A DNA stretch of 64,000 nucleotides, from the NCBI RefSeq assembly GCF_002025705.1, contig NZ_CP018846.1, positions 5,943,501-6,007,500 on the forward strand, in the 5' to 3' direction. The position numbers and the translations under genes are program-made. Each line of letters starts with the position of its first letter. Positions within the stretch are counted from its first letter, which is position 1. This document shows positions 1-8,926 of the stretch, in pieces. The notes below the pieces were generated by a model. The model searched no databases, was not told the DNA's origin, and saw nothing but the letters and a program-made list of their open reading frames with translations. Origin of the DNA: Pseudomonas putida (GTDB taxonomy: Bacteria; Pseudomonadota; Gammaproteobacteria; Pseudomonadales; Pseudomonadaceae).

Positions 1-190
1 GGGCGATGCCCGATGCTTCGATGGTGACGATCTTGGTCACGCCGGCATCGGCGAACAGGCGGGCGAACTCGTCACCGATCAGCTGCATCAGCGCCGGGTC
101 GATCTGGTGGTTGAGAAACGCGTCGACTTTGAGAACCTGATCGGAAAGCACGATGCCTTCTTCGCGAATCTTCTGATGCAGTGCTTCCAC
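1..190 (-). CDS. xpt: xanthine phosphoribosyltransferase, N-terminal part
   Basis: This is the 5' end of a purine-salvage enzyme that transfers the phosphoribosyl group of PRPP to xanthine in the cytoplasm. Only the first 63 residues lie in the window; the rest runs off the left edge. The translation EALHQKIREEGIVLSDQ followed by a VDAFLNHQIDP stretch is the recognisable Xpt N-terminus, and an EASGIA segment stands at the edge. The start codon is GTG at 190-188, chosen because GAGGA lies about 9 bases upstream and no ATG fits. It points the same way as rep and follows it by 64 bases, so the two may be co-transcribed. Confidence 0.85.
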   Translation of the reverse strand, partial: MEALHQKIREEGIVLSDQVLKVDAFLNHQIDPALMQLIGDEFARLFADAGVTKIVTIEASGIA

Positions 191-254
191 TGTGTATTCC
201 TCGATGTAACAAAGGTGGCCGCTAAAAGCGGCAGAGTTAAAGAGTAATGGTTGA

Positions 255-2264
255 TCAGCGTTTGAGCATTGCCCGGATATCGGCCAGGGCGTTGTTGCCG
301 CGTGCGGCCTTCACCTCGACCGGTGCATCGTCCAGGCCTTCCCAGGCCAGGTCGTCGGGCGGTAGTTCGTCGAGGAACCGGCTTGGCGTGCAGTCGATGA
401 TCTCACCGTACTGCTTGCGCTTGGCGGCGAAGGTGAAAGCCAGGGTCTGGCGCGCGCGGGTGATGCCCACGTAGGCCAGGCGGCGTTCCTCTTCGATGGT
501 GTCGGCCTCGATGCTGGAGCGGTGGGGGAGGATTTCCTCCTCCATGCCCATGATGAACACGTAAGGGAATTCCAGGCCCTTGGAGGCGTGCAGGGTCATC
601 ATCTGCACACCTTCGGCGTTTTCTTCCTCTTCCTGCTGGCGCTCGAGCATGTCGCGTAGCACCAGCTTGCCGATGGCGTCCTCGATGGTCATGTCACCCT
701 CTTCGTCCTTCTCGAGGGTGTTCTTCAGCGCTTCGACCAGGAACCAGACGTTGCTGATGCGGAACTCCGCCGCCTTGTCGCTGGCGGTCTGCTGGCGGAT
801 CCAGTTCTCGTAGTCAATGTCGCGGATCATCTCGTGCAGCGCGGCAATCGGGTCTTCCAGGGCAACCTTGTGGCGCACCCCGTCGAGCCAGTGCTTGAAG
901 CGCTGCAAGCGCTCGGTGTAGCGGGCGTCCAGGTGCTCGCCCAGGCCCAGCTCCTCGCTGGCGGCGTACATCGAGATGCCGCGCTCGGTGGAATAGTTGC
1001 CGAGCTTTTCCAGGGTGGTCGAGCCGATTTCCCGGCGCGGCACGTTGATCACCCGCAGGTAGGCGTTGTCATCATCCGGGTTCACCAGCAGGCGCAGGTA
1101 GGCCATGAGGTCCTTGACCTCCTGGCGGCCGAAGAAGCTGTTGCCGCCCGACAGGCGATACGGCACCTGGTGGTGCTGCAGCTTCAGTTCGATCAACTTG
1201 GCCTGGTAGTTGCCGCGGTAGAGGATGGCGAAGTCGCTGTACGGGCGGTTGGTGCGCAGGTGCAGGGTGAGGATTTCCATGGCCACGCGTTCGGCCTCGG
1301 CTTCCTCGTTCTTGCAGCGGATCACGCGGATCTCGTCGCCCACGCCCATCTCGCTCCACAGCTGCTTTTCGAAAGCGTGCGGGTTGTTGGCGATCAGCAC
1401 GTTGGCGCAGCGCAGGATGCGGCTGGTGGAGCGGTAGTTCTGTTCGAGCATGACGATCTTCAGGGAGGGGTAGTCCTCCTTGAGCAGCATCAGGTTCTCG
1501 GGGCGCGCGCCTCGCCAGGCATAGATCGACTGGTCGTCATCGCCCACCACGGTGAACTGGTTGCGCATGCCGATCAGCATCTTCACCAGCAGGTACTGGC
1601 TGGCGTTGGTGTCCTGGTATTCGTCCACCAGCAGGTAGCGCACGCGGTTCTGCCAGCGTTCGAGCACGTCGGGGTGCTCCTGGAACAGCTTGACCGGCAG
1701 CAGGATGAGGTCGTCGAAGTCTACTGCGTTGAACGCCTTGAGCGTGCGCTGGTAGTGGGTGTAGACGATGGCGGCGGTCTGTTCGCGCGGGTTGCGCGCC
1801 TTTTCCAGGGCTTCAGCGGGCAGGATCAGGTCGTTTTTCCAGGCACCGATCATGTTCTTGATCTCGTCGATGCCGTCGTCGCCGGAGTATTCCTTCTGCA
1901 TGATGTCCGACAGCAGCGCCTTGATATCGGATTCATCGAAGATCGAGAAGCCCGGCTTGTAGCCCAGGCGCTCGTGCTCCTTGCGGATGATGTTCAGGCC
2001 CAGGTTGTGGAACGTGCACACCGTCAGGCCCCGGCCTTCCCCCGGGCGCAGCAGGGTGGCGACCCGCTCCTTCATCTCGCGTGCGGCCTTATTGGTGAAG
2101 GTCATCGCCACGATGTACTGGGCACGGATGCCGCAGTTCTGGATGAGGTGGGCAATCTTGCGCGTGATCACGCTGGTCTTGCCCGAGCCAGCACCGGCGA
2201 GCACCAATAGAGGGCCGCCGACGTAGTCACGGGCTTCCTGTTGCCGGGGATTGAGTCGGGACAT
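255..2264 (-). CDS. rep: ATP-dependent DNA helicase Rep
   Basis: This is a superfamily 1A 3'-to-5' DNA helicase of the UvrD/Rep group that helps replication forks past bound proteins. At 669 residues it has the family length. Visible motifs are the N-terminal LNPRQQEA Q-motif, Walker A GAGSGKT (about residues 24-30), motif Ia TFTNKAA, the Walker B-like DEYQDTN, motif III GDDDQSIYAWRGA, motif IV QNYRS, motif V TLHASKGLEF and motif VI VGITRAR. Its next neighbour, the c-di-GMP phosphodiesterase gene, is divergent, as in P. aeruginosa. A small hairpin (GCCGCT-AAA-AGCGGC, 218-232) lies after the stop but has no clear T-run, so read-through into xpt is possible. Confidence 0.95.
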   Translation of the reverse strand: MSRLNPRQQEARDYVGGPLLVLAGAGSGKTSVITRKIAHLIQNCGIRAQYIVAMTFTNKAAREMKERVATLLRPGEGRGLTVCTFHNLGLNIIRKEHERLGYKPGFSIFDESDIKALLSDIMQKEYSGDDGIDEIKNMIGAWKNDLILPAEALEKARNPREQTAAIVYTHYQRTLKAFNAVDFDDLILLPVKLFQEHPDVLERWQNRVRYLLVDEYQDTNASQYLLVKMLIGMRNQFTVVGDDDQSIYAWRGARPENLMLLKEDYPSLKIVMLEQNYRSTSRILRCANVLIANNPHAFEKQLWSEMGVGDEIRVIRCKNEEAEAERVAMEILTLHLRTNRPYSDFAILYRGNYQAKLIELKLQHHQVPYRLSGGNSFFGRQEVKDLMAYLRLLVNPDDDNAYLRVINVPRREIGSTTLEKLGNYSTERGISMYAASEELGLGEHLDARYTERLQRFKHWLDGVRHKVALEDPIAALHEMIRDIDYENWIRQQTASDKAAEFRISNVWFLVEALKNTLEKDEEGDMTIEDAIGKLVLRDMLERQQEEEENAEGVQMMTLHASKGLEFPYVFIMGMEEEILPHRSSIEADTIEEERRLAYVGITRARQTLAFTFAAKRKQYGEIIDCTPSRFLDELPPDDLAWEGLDDAPVEVKAARGNNALADIRAMLKR

Positions 2265-2370
2265 GCTAGAAACCGGGGGTCGCCAGAAAATAGCCGCGCA
2301 TTCTAACAGGCATGGGCCACTTGTGGCGCGACCGTCTGACGTTTGAGTCAGACTTTTGTCAGGGGATAAT

Positions 2371-2387
2371 CATTAGTGAAACTAATG
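2371..2387. promoter_or_regulatory. perfect inverted repeat upstream of proE-like gene
   Basis: CATTAGT-GAA-ACTAATG has 7-base arms that match exactly. It stands in the rep/phosphodiesterase intergenic region, in a locally AT-rich stretch that begins GGATAATC. It could be an operator. It resembles a Fur half-site arrangement only loosely, so no regulator is assigned. Confidence 0.35.
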
Positions 2388-2490
2388 CTATTCACCGGAA
2401 AAATCGTAATTGCCGGTTTGACGACTTTCCCGCAGGATGCACGTCAAAATGCGACGGGAGGCACTGCAGGCAAAGGACATGTCTAAAAGT

Positions 2491-2509
2491 GAAAATGATT
2501 TTCATTTAT
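2491..2509. promoter_or_regulatory. Fur-box-like site
   Basis: GAAAATGATTTTCATTTAT matches 13 of 19 positions of the Fur consensus GATAATGATAATCATTATC, including the central ATGAT and TCATT blocks. It lies 55-73 bases upstream of the start codon of the GGDEF/EAL gene. Iron-dependent repression of that gene is the inference; no binding evidence is available here. Confidence 0.45.
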
Positions 2510-2563
2510 GCAGTAGCATGCCCGACATCCAACGCTATACCTTTCGAGTTTTAAGGAGCCCGC

Positions 2564-4231
2564 TTGTCCACGCCTGTCGAACCTTTGCGTTTGCTGCTGT
2601 TGGCTGATGAGCCGGAATGGGCCGCCTTATTACGCGAATGTCTGCTACCACTGGACGGTACCGCGGTATTGCTGACTGCACCGAACTGGGCGGCGGTCGA
2701 TACCCTGTTCAGCCATGACCGCCAGGCTGTGGTGCTTGCCACGCCTGACTTGCAGCCCGCGCCAGGGCGCTGCGAACTGCCGACCATCCTGTTGCTCGAC
2801 CATGAGCCAGTCACTTCGCCAACGGGCGTCAGTGACTGGCTGGTACGTGACCAGCTCAATGTCGATGCCCTGCGCCGCTCGTTGCGCCATGTGCGCGAGC
2901 GCGGTGTACTGGTGGCTACCTTGCAGCGCCTGGCCGAGCAGGACCCACTGACCGGCATCGCCAACCGCCAGGGCTTCCAGGCCCTGTTGACCACGCGCCT
3001 GGCCGAAAACGAAGGCCGCGGCGTGGCCCTCGGCCACCTGGACCTGGACAACTTCCGCCATGTCAACGATGCGCTTGGTCATCAGTGCGGCGACCGCCTG
3101 ATCCTGCAGGTGGTGTCGCGCCTAAAGCAGCAGCTGGAGGCCGGTGACCAGCTGGCGCGCCTGGGCAGCGACGAGTTCGCCCTGCTGATCGACACGCGTC
3201 GCGACGCCAACCGGGCCGAATGGATCGCCGAGCGTATCGTCGAGGCGTTGGCCGAACCCTACTGGATCGACGGCGAAAGCCTGTTGCTCGGCTGCAGCCT
3301 GGGCCTGGCCCATGCCCGCGCCCAGGGCGGGGCCGATCCGCTGATGTGGCATGCGCACATTGCCATGCGCCAGGCCAAGGGTAGCCAGGGCTGCACCTTC
3401 CATGTATTCAACGAACGCATCAACCGCAATGCGCGCAGCCTGGCCGACCTGGAAAGCGAGTTGCGCCGGGCACTGCGCCGCGATGAACTGGAGCTGCACT
3501 ACCAGCCGCGGCTGAATCTTGCCGATGGGCGCATCGTCGGCCTCGAGGCCCTGGTGCGCTGGCGCCATGCCGAGCGCGGCCTGCTGCCGCCCAGCGAGTT
3601 CGTGCCGCTGGCCGAACAGAGCGGTTTGATCGTGCCGCTGGGTTACTGGGTGATTTCCCGTGCCCTGCGCGACATGCAGGCGTTGCGCGAGCAGGGGCTT
3701 GCGCCGCTGCACATGGCGGTGAACCTGAGCTTCCGCCAGTTCCAGGACAGCCAGTTACTGGCCACCCTGAGCCGGCTGATCATCGAGCATGGTGTGGATG
3801 CACGCTGGCTGGAATTCGAACTGACCGAAACGGCGGTGATGCGCCGCAATGAGCTGGTGCGCCAGACCATGGATGCCTTGGGCCGCCTGGGTGTGCGCTT
3901 CTCGCTGGATGACTTTGGTACCGGCTTCTCATCTTTTGTGCACTTGAACAGCTTGCCGATCACCTTGCTCAAGGTCGACCGCAGCTTCGTTGCCGAGATG
4001 GAGATGCGCGAAGAAAACCGCAAGCTGGTGCATGCCATGATCAACCTGGCGCACAACCTCAACCTGGAAGTGGTGGCCGAGGGCGTCGAGAGCCCGGAAC
4101 AGATGGCCCTGCTGCGCGGGTTTGGCTGTGACCAGGTACAAGGGTTCCTGGTCAGCAAGCCGCTGCCGGTCGGGGAGTTGATGGACTACCTGCTGCAGGC
4201 GTCTGACCGTCCGCTCGTAGCTGCCCTCTAG
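2564..4231 (+). CDS. proE: GGDEF/EAL-domain c-di-GMP phosphodiesterase (ProE-like)
   Basis: This is a predicted cytoplasmic enzyme of 555 residues that hydrolyses the second messenger c-di-GMP. Residues 1-120 look like a degenerate receiver-type domain. A GGDEF domain follows whose signature reads GSDEF (201-205), so cyclase activity is doubtful. The EAL domain has a full set of catalytic motifs: EAL at 328-330, then ELTE, DDFGTG, KVDRSF, EGVE and QGF. Position beside rep, with a MATE pump and LysR gene after it, matches P. aeruginosa PA5295 (ProE), a phosphodiesterase that limits exopolysaccharide. The start is TTG, supported by AAGGAG five bases upstream. A Fur-box-like site precedes it. 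Confidence 0.85.
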   Translation: MSTPVEPLRLLLLADEPEWAALLRECLLPLDGTAVLLTAPNWAAVDTLFSHDRQAVVLATPDLQPAPGRCELPTILLLDHEPVTSPTGVSDWLVRDQLNVDALRRSLRHVRERGVLVATLQRLAEQDPLTGIANRQGFQALLTTRLAENEGRGVALGHLDLDNFRHVNDALGHQCGDRLILQVVSRLKQQLEAGDQLARLGSDEFALLIDTRRDANRAEWIAERIVEALAEPYWIDGESLLLGCSLGLAHARAQGGADPLMWHAHIAMRQAKGSQGCTFHVFNERINRNARSLADLESELRRALRRDELELHYQPRLNLADGRIVGLEALVRWRHAERGLLPPSEFVPLAEQSGLIVPLGYWVISRALRDMQALREQGLAPLHMAVNLSFRQFQDSQLLATLSRLIIEHGVDARWLEFELTETAVMRRNELVRQTMDALGRLGVRFSLDDFGTGFSSFVHLNSLPITLLKVDRSFVAEMEMREENRKLVHAMINLAHNLNLEVVAEGVESPEQMALLRGFGCDQVQGFLVSKPLPVGELMDYLLQASDRPLVAAL

Positions 4232-4260
4232 GGCCTCTTCGCGGCGGTTCGACGCCTCGA
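4232..4260. repeat. single arm of the hybrid REP element
   Basis: This 29-base stretch between the proE-like and MATE genes is identical to the outer part of the hybrid REP at 30995-31119: an ordinary REP tail (GGCCTCTTCGCGG) joined to CGGTTCGACGCCTCGA. Here it has no partner arm. Confidence 0.7.
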
Positions 4261-4273
4261 AAGGGCCCTTCAG

Positions 4274-5656
4274 TCAGGCCGATACCGCGGCCCCAACCCC
4301 GGCCTTGCCCAGCAACCGCTTCATCCGCCATTCGAAGCCGATGGTCAGCGCCACCGCCGCACAGGCCAGCCCCAGGGCCAGCCCCCACCACACCCCCACC
4401 GCCCCGCCACCCAGGGTAAAGGTAAACAGCCAGGCACTCGGAGCCCCCACCAGCCAGTAGCAGCACAGCCCGATCAGGAAGGTGGTCTTGGCGTCTTTCA
4501 GGCCACGGATCGAGCCCATGGCGATGGTCTGCATGCCATCGAACAGCTCGAACCATGCCGCCACCATCAGCAGTTGCACGGCCAGTTGATAGATCGCGGC
4601 AAAGCCGGGGTCGTCACGGTCGATGAACAGCCCCACCAGCGCATCCGGCAGCAGCAGGAACAACGCCGCAAAGGCAAACATGATCATCGCCCCGAAGCTG
4701 ATCCCCACCCGGCCGGCACTGCGCGCAGCCAGCAGGTTGCCGGCGCCGTAGTACAGGCCCACGCGCATGGTCACCGCATACGACAGCCCTGTCGGCACCA
4801 TGAACGCGGTGGAAACGATCTGCAGGGCGATCTGGTGCGCCGCCAGTTGCGTGCTGCCCAGCACGCCCATGCACAGTGCGGCGAAGGCGAACAGCCCGAC
4901 TTCCACCATGTAAGTACCGCCAATCGGCAGGCCCAACCGCCACAGTTCGCGCAGGGCTGGCAGCGAAGGGCGCGACAGCCCTTTGCGCAGCGGGTAGTCG
5001 GCATAGGCCGAGTGCCAGCGGATGTACAACGCCAAGGCAATGGCCATGCCCATCGACACCACTGCGGTGACCAGGCCGATACCCATCAGGCCCAGCTTTG
5101 GCAGGCCGAACATGCCTTCGATCAGGGCGACGTTGAACAGGTAGTTGAGTACCGTGCCGACCAGGCTGATGACCATCACCGGCGTCGAGCGCCCTAATGC
5201 ACTGGTGAAGCCGCGCAGGGCCATGAAGGTCAGGTAGCCGGGCAGGGCCAGTGGCAGCAGGGTGAGGAACTCGGCTGCCGAGTCGACGTTCTCCGGCTGC
5301 TGGCCAAACAATAACAGCACCGGTTTCAGGTTCCACAGCACCAGTGCCGCCAGCAGCGCCAGGCCCCAGGCCAACCACAGGCCGTTCTGCGCCAGGCGGG
5401 TGGCGCCCTCGATGTCGTTGGCGCCCTTGCGGATCGCCACCAGGGTGCCGACTGCGGCGATCACACCCAGGCAGAAGATCGACACGAACGAATAGCTCGC
5501 CGCACCCAGGCCACCACCGGCCAGGGCCTGCGGGCTGATGCGGGCCATCATCAGGGTGTCGGTGAGCACCATCAGCATGTGCGCCAACTGCGAGGCGATC
5601 AGCGGCCCGGCCAGGCGCAGCAAAGCCTTGAGTTCTGTGGTGGGCGCGACATGCAT
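4274..5656 (-). CDS. MATE-family multidrug/cation antiporter (NorM-like)
   Basis: This is a 460-residue inner-membrane protein of the MATE family, which exports drugs or other organic cations in exchange for Na+ or H+. The N-terminus LLRLAGPLIASQLAHMLM with a downstream TLMMARISPQALAG segment is typical. About twelve hydrophobic helices can be traced, with a repeat break near the middle. The stop nearly abuts the convergent phosphodiesterase gene. A LysR gene is divergent on the other side, with a perfect 17-base palindrome between them, so that regulator is the likely controller. The substrate cannot be read from sequence. Confidence 0.88.
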   Translation of the reverse strand: MHVAPTTELKALLRLAGPLIASQLAHMLMVLTDTLMMARISPQALAGGGLGAASYSFVSIFCLGVIAAVGTLVAIRKGANDIEGATRLAQNGLWLAWGLALLAALVLWNLKPVLLLFGQQPENVDSAAEFLTLLPLALPGYLTFMALRGFTSALGRSTPVMVISLVGTVLNYLFNVALIEGMFGLPKLGLMGIGLVTAVVSMGMAIALALYIRWHSAYADYPLRKGLSRPSLPALRELWRLGLPIGGTYMVEVGLFAFAALCMGVLGSTQLAAHQIALQIVSTAFMVPTGLSYAVTMRVGLYYGAGNLLAARSAGRVGISFGAMIMFAFAALFLLLPDALVGLFIDRDDPGFAAIYQLAVQLLMVAAWFELFDGMQTIAMGSIRGLKDAKTTFLIGLCCYWLVGAPSAWLFTFTLGGGAVGVWWGLALGLACAAVALTIGFEWRMKRLLGKAGVGAAVSA

Positions 5657-5745
5657 GAGTATGGTCCTTGTGCCTGATCCTGTGAGCGATGGACGATTCT
5701 GAGGCTTCGGTCAACTTTGCACAAAAGGATAAAAGCGATGATTGG

Positions 5746-5762
5746 CATGAGTTGAACTCATG
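5746..5762. promoter_or_regulatory. perfect 17-bp palindrome, probable LysR operator
   Basis: CATGAGTT-G-AACTCATG is an exact inverted repeat midway between the divergent MATE and LysR start codons (5656 and 5813), followed by the AT-rich TATATATG. It contains a T-N11-A type core. It probably binds the adjacent LysR protein and controls both directions. Confidence 0.55.
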
Positions 5763-5812
5763 TATATATGACTCTGTGCATTCCATTCTCACCCCCGTAT
5801 GACAGGTGCCCC

Positions 5813-6739
5813 ATGTCCCGCCAGCTGCCTCCTCTGTATGCATTGCGCGCATTCGAAGCGGCTGCGCGGCTGAGTTCGTTCACCCGCGCCGGTGAAGAAC
5901 TGTCGATCACCCAGAGCGCAGTCAGCCGGCATATCCGTACCCTCGAAGAGCATTTTGCCTGCAAGCTGTTCGTGCGCAGTGGCCGCAGCCTGCAGCTGAC
6001 CGAGGCGGCGCGGGTGCTGTTGCCCGGCGTGCGCGAAGGCTTCGCCGCGCTGGAGCGGGCCTGCGATACCTTGCGCGGGGAGGATGACATCCTGCGCATG
6101 AAGGCGCCGTCGACCCTGACCATGCGTTGGCTGCTGGCGCGGCTGAGCCACTTCCGACATATGCAGCCGGGCAATGAGGTGCAACTGACCAGTGCCTGGA
6201 TGGACGTCGACCATGTGGACTTCAACCAGGAGCCGTTCGATTGTGCGGTGCTGCTCAGTGATGGGGTGTTCCCGGCGGAGTGGGAAGTGCGCCGGTTGTT
6301 TTCCGAATTGTTGATCCCGGTGGGGGCGCCGGATCTGCTGAAGGAAGGGCCATGGGACGAGCGGCGGCTGGCCGGTATCGAGCTGTTGCACCCGACCCCC
6401 GACAAGCGAGACTGGCGCGAATGGCTGGAGCGCATGGGGCTCAGCGACAAGGTGTCGCTCAAGGGTGGGCAGGTGTTCGATACCCTGGAGCTGGGCATGA
6501 TCGCGGCGGCGCGGGGTTACGGCATCTCGATGGGCGACTTGTTGATGGTCGCCGAGGATGTGGCTCAGGGGCGCTTGAGCCTGCCTTGGCCGACGGCGGT
6601 GCCCAGTGGCATGGATTATTACCTGGTGTGGCCACGGACCCGGCCGGGTGGGGAGCGGTTGCGGCGCCTGAGTGTGTTTTTGCAAGAGGAAGCGGCGGCG
6701 GTAGACCTGCCTGTGGTGCAAATCCTGCCGGCCCTTTGA
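5813..6739 (+). CDS. LysR-family transcriptional regulator (GcvA-like)
   Basis: This is a 308-residue DNA-binding regulator. The N-terminal winged helix-turn-helix reads LYALRAFEAAARLSSFTRAG, then LSITQSAVSRHIRTLEEH, which places it in the GcvA/AmpR-like branch of LysR proteins. The remainder is a periplasmic-binding-protein-like effector domain. The start at 5813 (MSRQLPPL) was chosen over an upstream ATG at 5768 because family members begin a few residues before the helix-turn-helix and the extra 15 residues look non-coding. It is divergent from the MATE pump gene, its probable target. The effector is unknown. Confidence 0.88.
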   Translation: MSRQLPPLYALRAFEAAARLSSFTRAGEELSITQSAVSRHIRTLEEHFACKLFVRSGRSLQLTEAARVLLPGVREGFAALERACDTLRGEDDILRMKAPSTLTMRWLLARLSHFRHMQPGNEVQLTSAWMDVDHVDFNQEPFDCAVLLSDGVFPAEWEVRRLFSELLIPVGAPDLLKEGPWDERRLAGIELLHPTPDKRDWREWLERMGLSDKVSLKGGQVFDTLELGMIAAARGYGISMGDLLMVAEDVAQGRLSLPWPTAVPSGMDYYLVWPRTRPGGERLRRLSVFLQEEAAAVDLPVVQILPAL

Positions 6740-6743
6740 CTGC

Positions 6744-6852
6744 CTGTACTGGCCTCTTCGCGGGCAAGCCCGCTCCCACAAGTACCGCGCAACGTCTGAA
6801 ACCTGTACATGACCCTGTGGGAGCGGGCTTGCCCGCGAAGAGGTCAGTACAG
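6744..6852. repeat. REP pair (BIME), GCGGGCTTGCCCGC type
   Basis: Two inverted 37-base arms (6744-6780 and 6816-6852) differ at one base and flank a 35-base loop. The core is GGGAGCGGGCTTGCCCGCG. The pair follows the stop codon of the LysR gene. Confidence 0.9.
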
Positions 6853-6890
6853 GTAAAAAGAAAACGTTTGCGAATACCCCGGTCCGACAC

Positions 6891-6917
6891 TCAAGTATTC
6901 GAAAGCGACGCCGATCA
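6891..6917 (+). promoter_or_regulatory. sigma-28 (FliA)-type promoter of the chemoreceptor gene
   Basis: TCAAGTAT, then 11 bases, then GCCGATCA matches the FliA consensus TAAAGTTT-N11-GCCGATAA at 6 of 8 and 7 of 8 positions with exact spacing. It lies about 100 bases upstream of the MCP start. Flagellar co-regulation of a chemoreceptor is biologically expected. Confidence 0.65.
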
Positions 6918-7018
6918 ACTGGCACCAGCGTCCCGGAAGAGGACGCGCTCTCCCGTCGATTTCAAGCGGGTGGTCAGCGTGATCAGGATGATCCCGGCCT
7001 CTTGCCAGGAGCTTCTTC

Positions 7019-8917
7019 ATGTCTCAACCGCGTGCCCGGATTGCCTCGCAACTCGGTGTCGCCCTCGCCATCGTGTTGGCGCTGGTGATTTCCGGCAGTA
7101 CCTTGTTCGCCCTGCGTGCGCTGGACGACGCCAACCTCGCCACCCGTCAGGCCCACCTGGCCAGCGAAGCGCGGCTGCTGGCCGATCAGCTCGATACCTT
7201 CCACGGTTCGCTCAAGGACAACACCCAGCGCCTGAGTGGCCTGTTCGAGCGCCGCTTCGCCTCGGGGCTGTCGCTGCACCCTGGTGAGACCGTGCAAGTC
7301 GCCGGCCTTGCCACGCCAGCCCTGTATCTGGGCGATCGGCTGCTGAACAACGATTTCCAGGTGGTCGACGAGTTCCAGCAGATGACCGCCGGCATCGCGA
7401 CCCTGTTCGTGCGCAGCGGCGATGACTTCGTGCGCATCAGCACCAACCTGAAGAAGCAGGACGGTGCGCGCGCCATCGGCACCCAGCTCGATCGCCAGCA
7501 TCCGGCCTACACCAAGCTGCTGGCCGGGCAGATGTACGTCGGCCGCGCCGTGCTGTTCGAGCGCAACTACATGACCCGCTACGTGCCGGTCAGCGACGGC
7601 AACGGCCGGGTCATCGCGGTGTTGTTCGTCGGCTTCGACTACACCGACGCGCAAAACGCCCAGTTCGCCAACCTCCAGCGCTTCCGCATCGGCGCCACCG
7701 GCTCCCTGGCTATTCGCGATGAGCAGGGCCAATGGCTGGTACCCCCTGCCAATGCCGACCAGGACCTGTTCAGCGCCAGTGCACCGTTTGCCGAGGGCCC
7801 CTGGACCGTGGTTGCCAGCATGCCCAAGGCTGAAATCCGCGAGGTGACCTGGAGTGTCGGCCTGCGCCTGGCCATCGGCAGCCTGCTGGCGATGCTGCTG
7901 GCGGTGGCTGCCACCCTGTGGCTGCTGCGCCGCAAGCTGCGCCCGCTGGATGACCTGGTACGGCAAGCCGAGGCACTGGGTGCTGGCGACCTGAATGCGC
8001 GCCTGAGCGTGACCAGCCATGACGAGATCGGCCAGCTGGCACGTAGCTTCAACCAGATGGGCGAGGCGCTGTCGACCATGGTCGAGCACATCCGCAGTGC
8101 TTCCGAACAGGTCAGCAGCCGTGCACGTTCGCTGTCCGGGTTGTCTACTGGTGCCTGTGAAGGCATGGATCAGCAGTCCGGCGAGATCACCAGCATGGCC
8201 GGTGCGGTGGAGGAGTTCAGTGCGACCTCGATGAACATCGCCGACAACATGGCCGGTACCGAGCGCATGGCCCGCGACAACGCTCAGCAGACCCGCATTG
8301 GCCGCAGTGCCATGGATGAAGCGTCGAGCTCGCTGCGGCAGATTGCCGAAGCGCTGGGTGGCACCGCCACAGTGATGGACAGCCTTGGCGCACGCTCGCA
8401 GGAGATCGGCGGCATCATCAGCGTGATCACCGCGATTGCCGAGCAAACCAACTTGCTGGCGCTCAATGCTGCCATCGAGGCTGCCCGTGCCGGTGAGCAG
8501 GGCCGTGGCTTTGCCGTAGTTGCCGATGAGGTGCGCGGGCTGGCCGCGCGCACGCGCCAGGCTACCGATGAGATTTCCGGGATGATCACCAGCATCCAGC
8601 AGCAAACCGGGCACGCCATCAATACGCTGGAGCAGGGCAACCAGCTGATGCAGGAAGGGCTGGCGCGCAACGACAAGGTTGCCGAAGCATTGGCGCGGAT
8701 CGATGAGCAGAGCCGTACGGCGGGTGAGCAGTTTGCCGTGATCAGCACGGCGACCCAGGAGCAGAGCAGCACGGCCACCGTGCTCAGTCGCAACCTGCAG
8801 AGCATTGCCCAGGCCAACAGCGAGCAGCGTGATGTGGCCAATGAGCTGGCATTTACCGCGCGGGAGCTGGAAGGCTTGGCGGCGCAGTTGCGTCAGGAAG
8901 TGGACCGCTTCCGCTGA
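7019..8917 (+). CDS. methyl-accepting chemotaxis protein with large periplasmic Cache-type sensor
   Basis: This is a 632-residue inner-membrane chemoreceptor. A first membrane helix (about 13-33) leads into a periplasmic sensor of roughly 250 residues that resembles the Cache_3-Cache_2 single-Cache type. A second helix (about 281-303) is followed by a HAMP domain (to about 356) and the cytoplasmic signalling hairpin. The highly conserved tip EQTNLLALNAAIEAARAGEQ sits near residues 475-494. There is no C-terminal CheR/CheB tethering pentapeptide. The start is ATG with CAGGAG upstream. It stands alone between a LysR gene and hglS and is preceded by a sigma-28-type promoter. The ligand is unknown; organic acids are common for this sensor class. 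Confidence 0.93.
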   Translation: MSQPRARIASQLGVALAIVLALVISGSTLFALRALDDANLATRQAHLASEARLLADQLDTFHGSLKDNTQRLSGLFERRFASGLSLHPGETVQVAGLATPALYLGDRLLNNDFQVVDEFQQMTAGIATLFVRSGDDFVRISTNLKKQDGARAIGTQLDRQHPAYTKLLAGQMYVGRAVLFERNYMTRYVPVSDGNGRVIAVLFVGFDYTDAQNAQFANLQRFRIGATGSLAIRDEQGQWLVPPANADQDLFSASAPFAEGPWTVVASMPKAEIREVTWSVGLRLAIGSLLAMLLAVAATLWLLRRKLRPLDDLVRQAEALGAGDLNARLSVTSHDEIGQLARSFNQMGEALSTMVEHIRSASEQVSSRARSLSGLSTGACEGMDQQSGEITSMAGAVEEFSATSMNIADNMAGTERMARDNAQQTRIGRSAMDEASSSLRQIAEALGGTATVMDSLGARSQEIGGIISVITAIAEQTNLLALNAAIEAARAGEQGRGFAVVADEVRGLAARTRQATDEISGMITSIQQQTGHAINTLEQGNQLMQEGLARNDKVAEALARIDEQSRTAGEQFAVISTATQEQSSTATVLSRNLQSIAQANSEQRDVANELAFTARELEGLAAQLRQEVDRFR

Positions 8918-8926
8918 GACCGCAGG

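Noticed and set aside
834..2210. Long plus-strand reading frame opposite rep (458 codons)
   Set aside because: It is antisense to a well-defined helicase gene. GC-rich third positions keep stop codons rare on the opposite strand, and the translation is low-complexity with no family resemblance.
2364..2382. Second Fur box at GGATAATCATTAGTG
   Set aside because: Only about 9 of 19 positions agree with the Fur consensus; the exact inverted repeat there is better described without naming a regulator.
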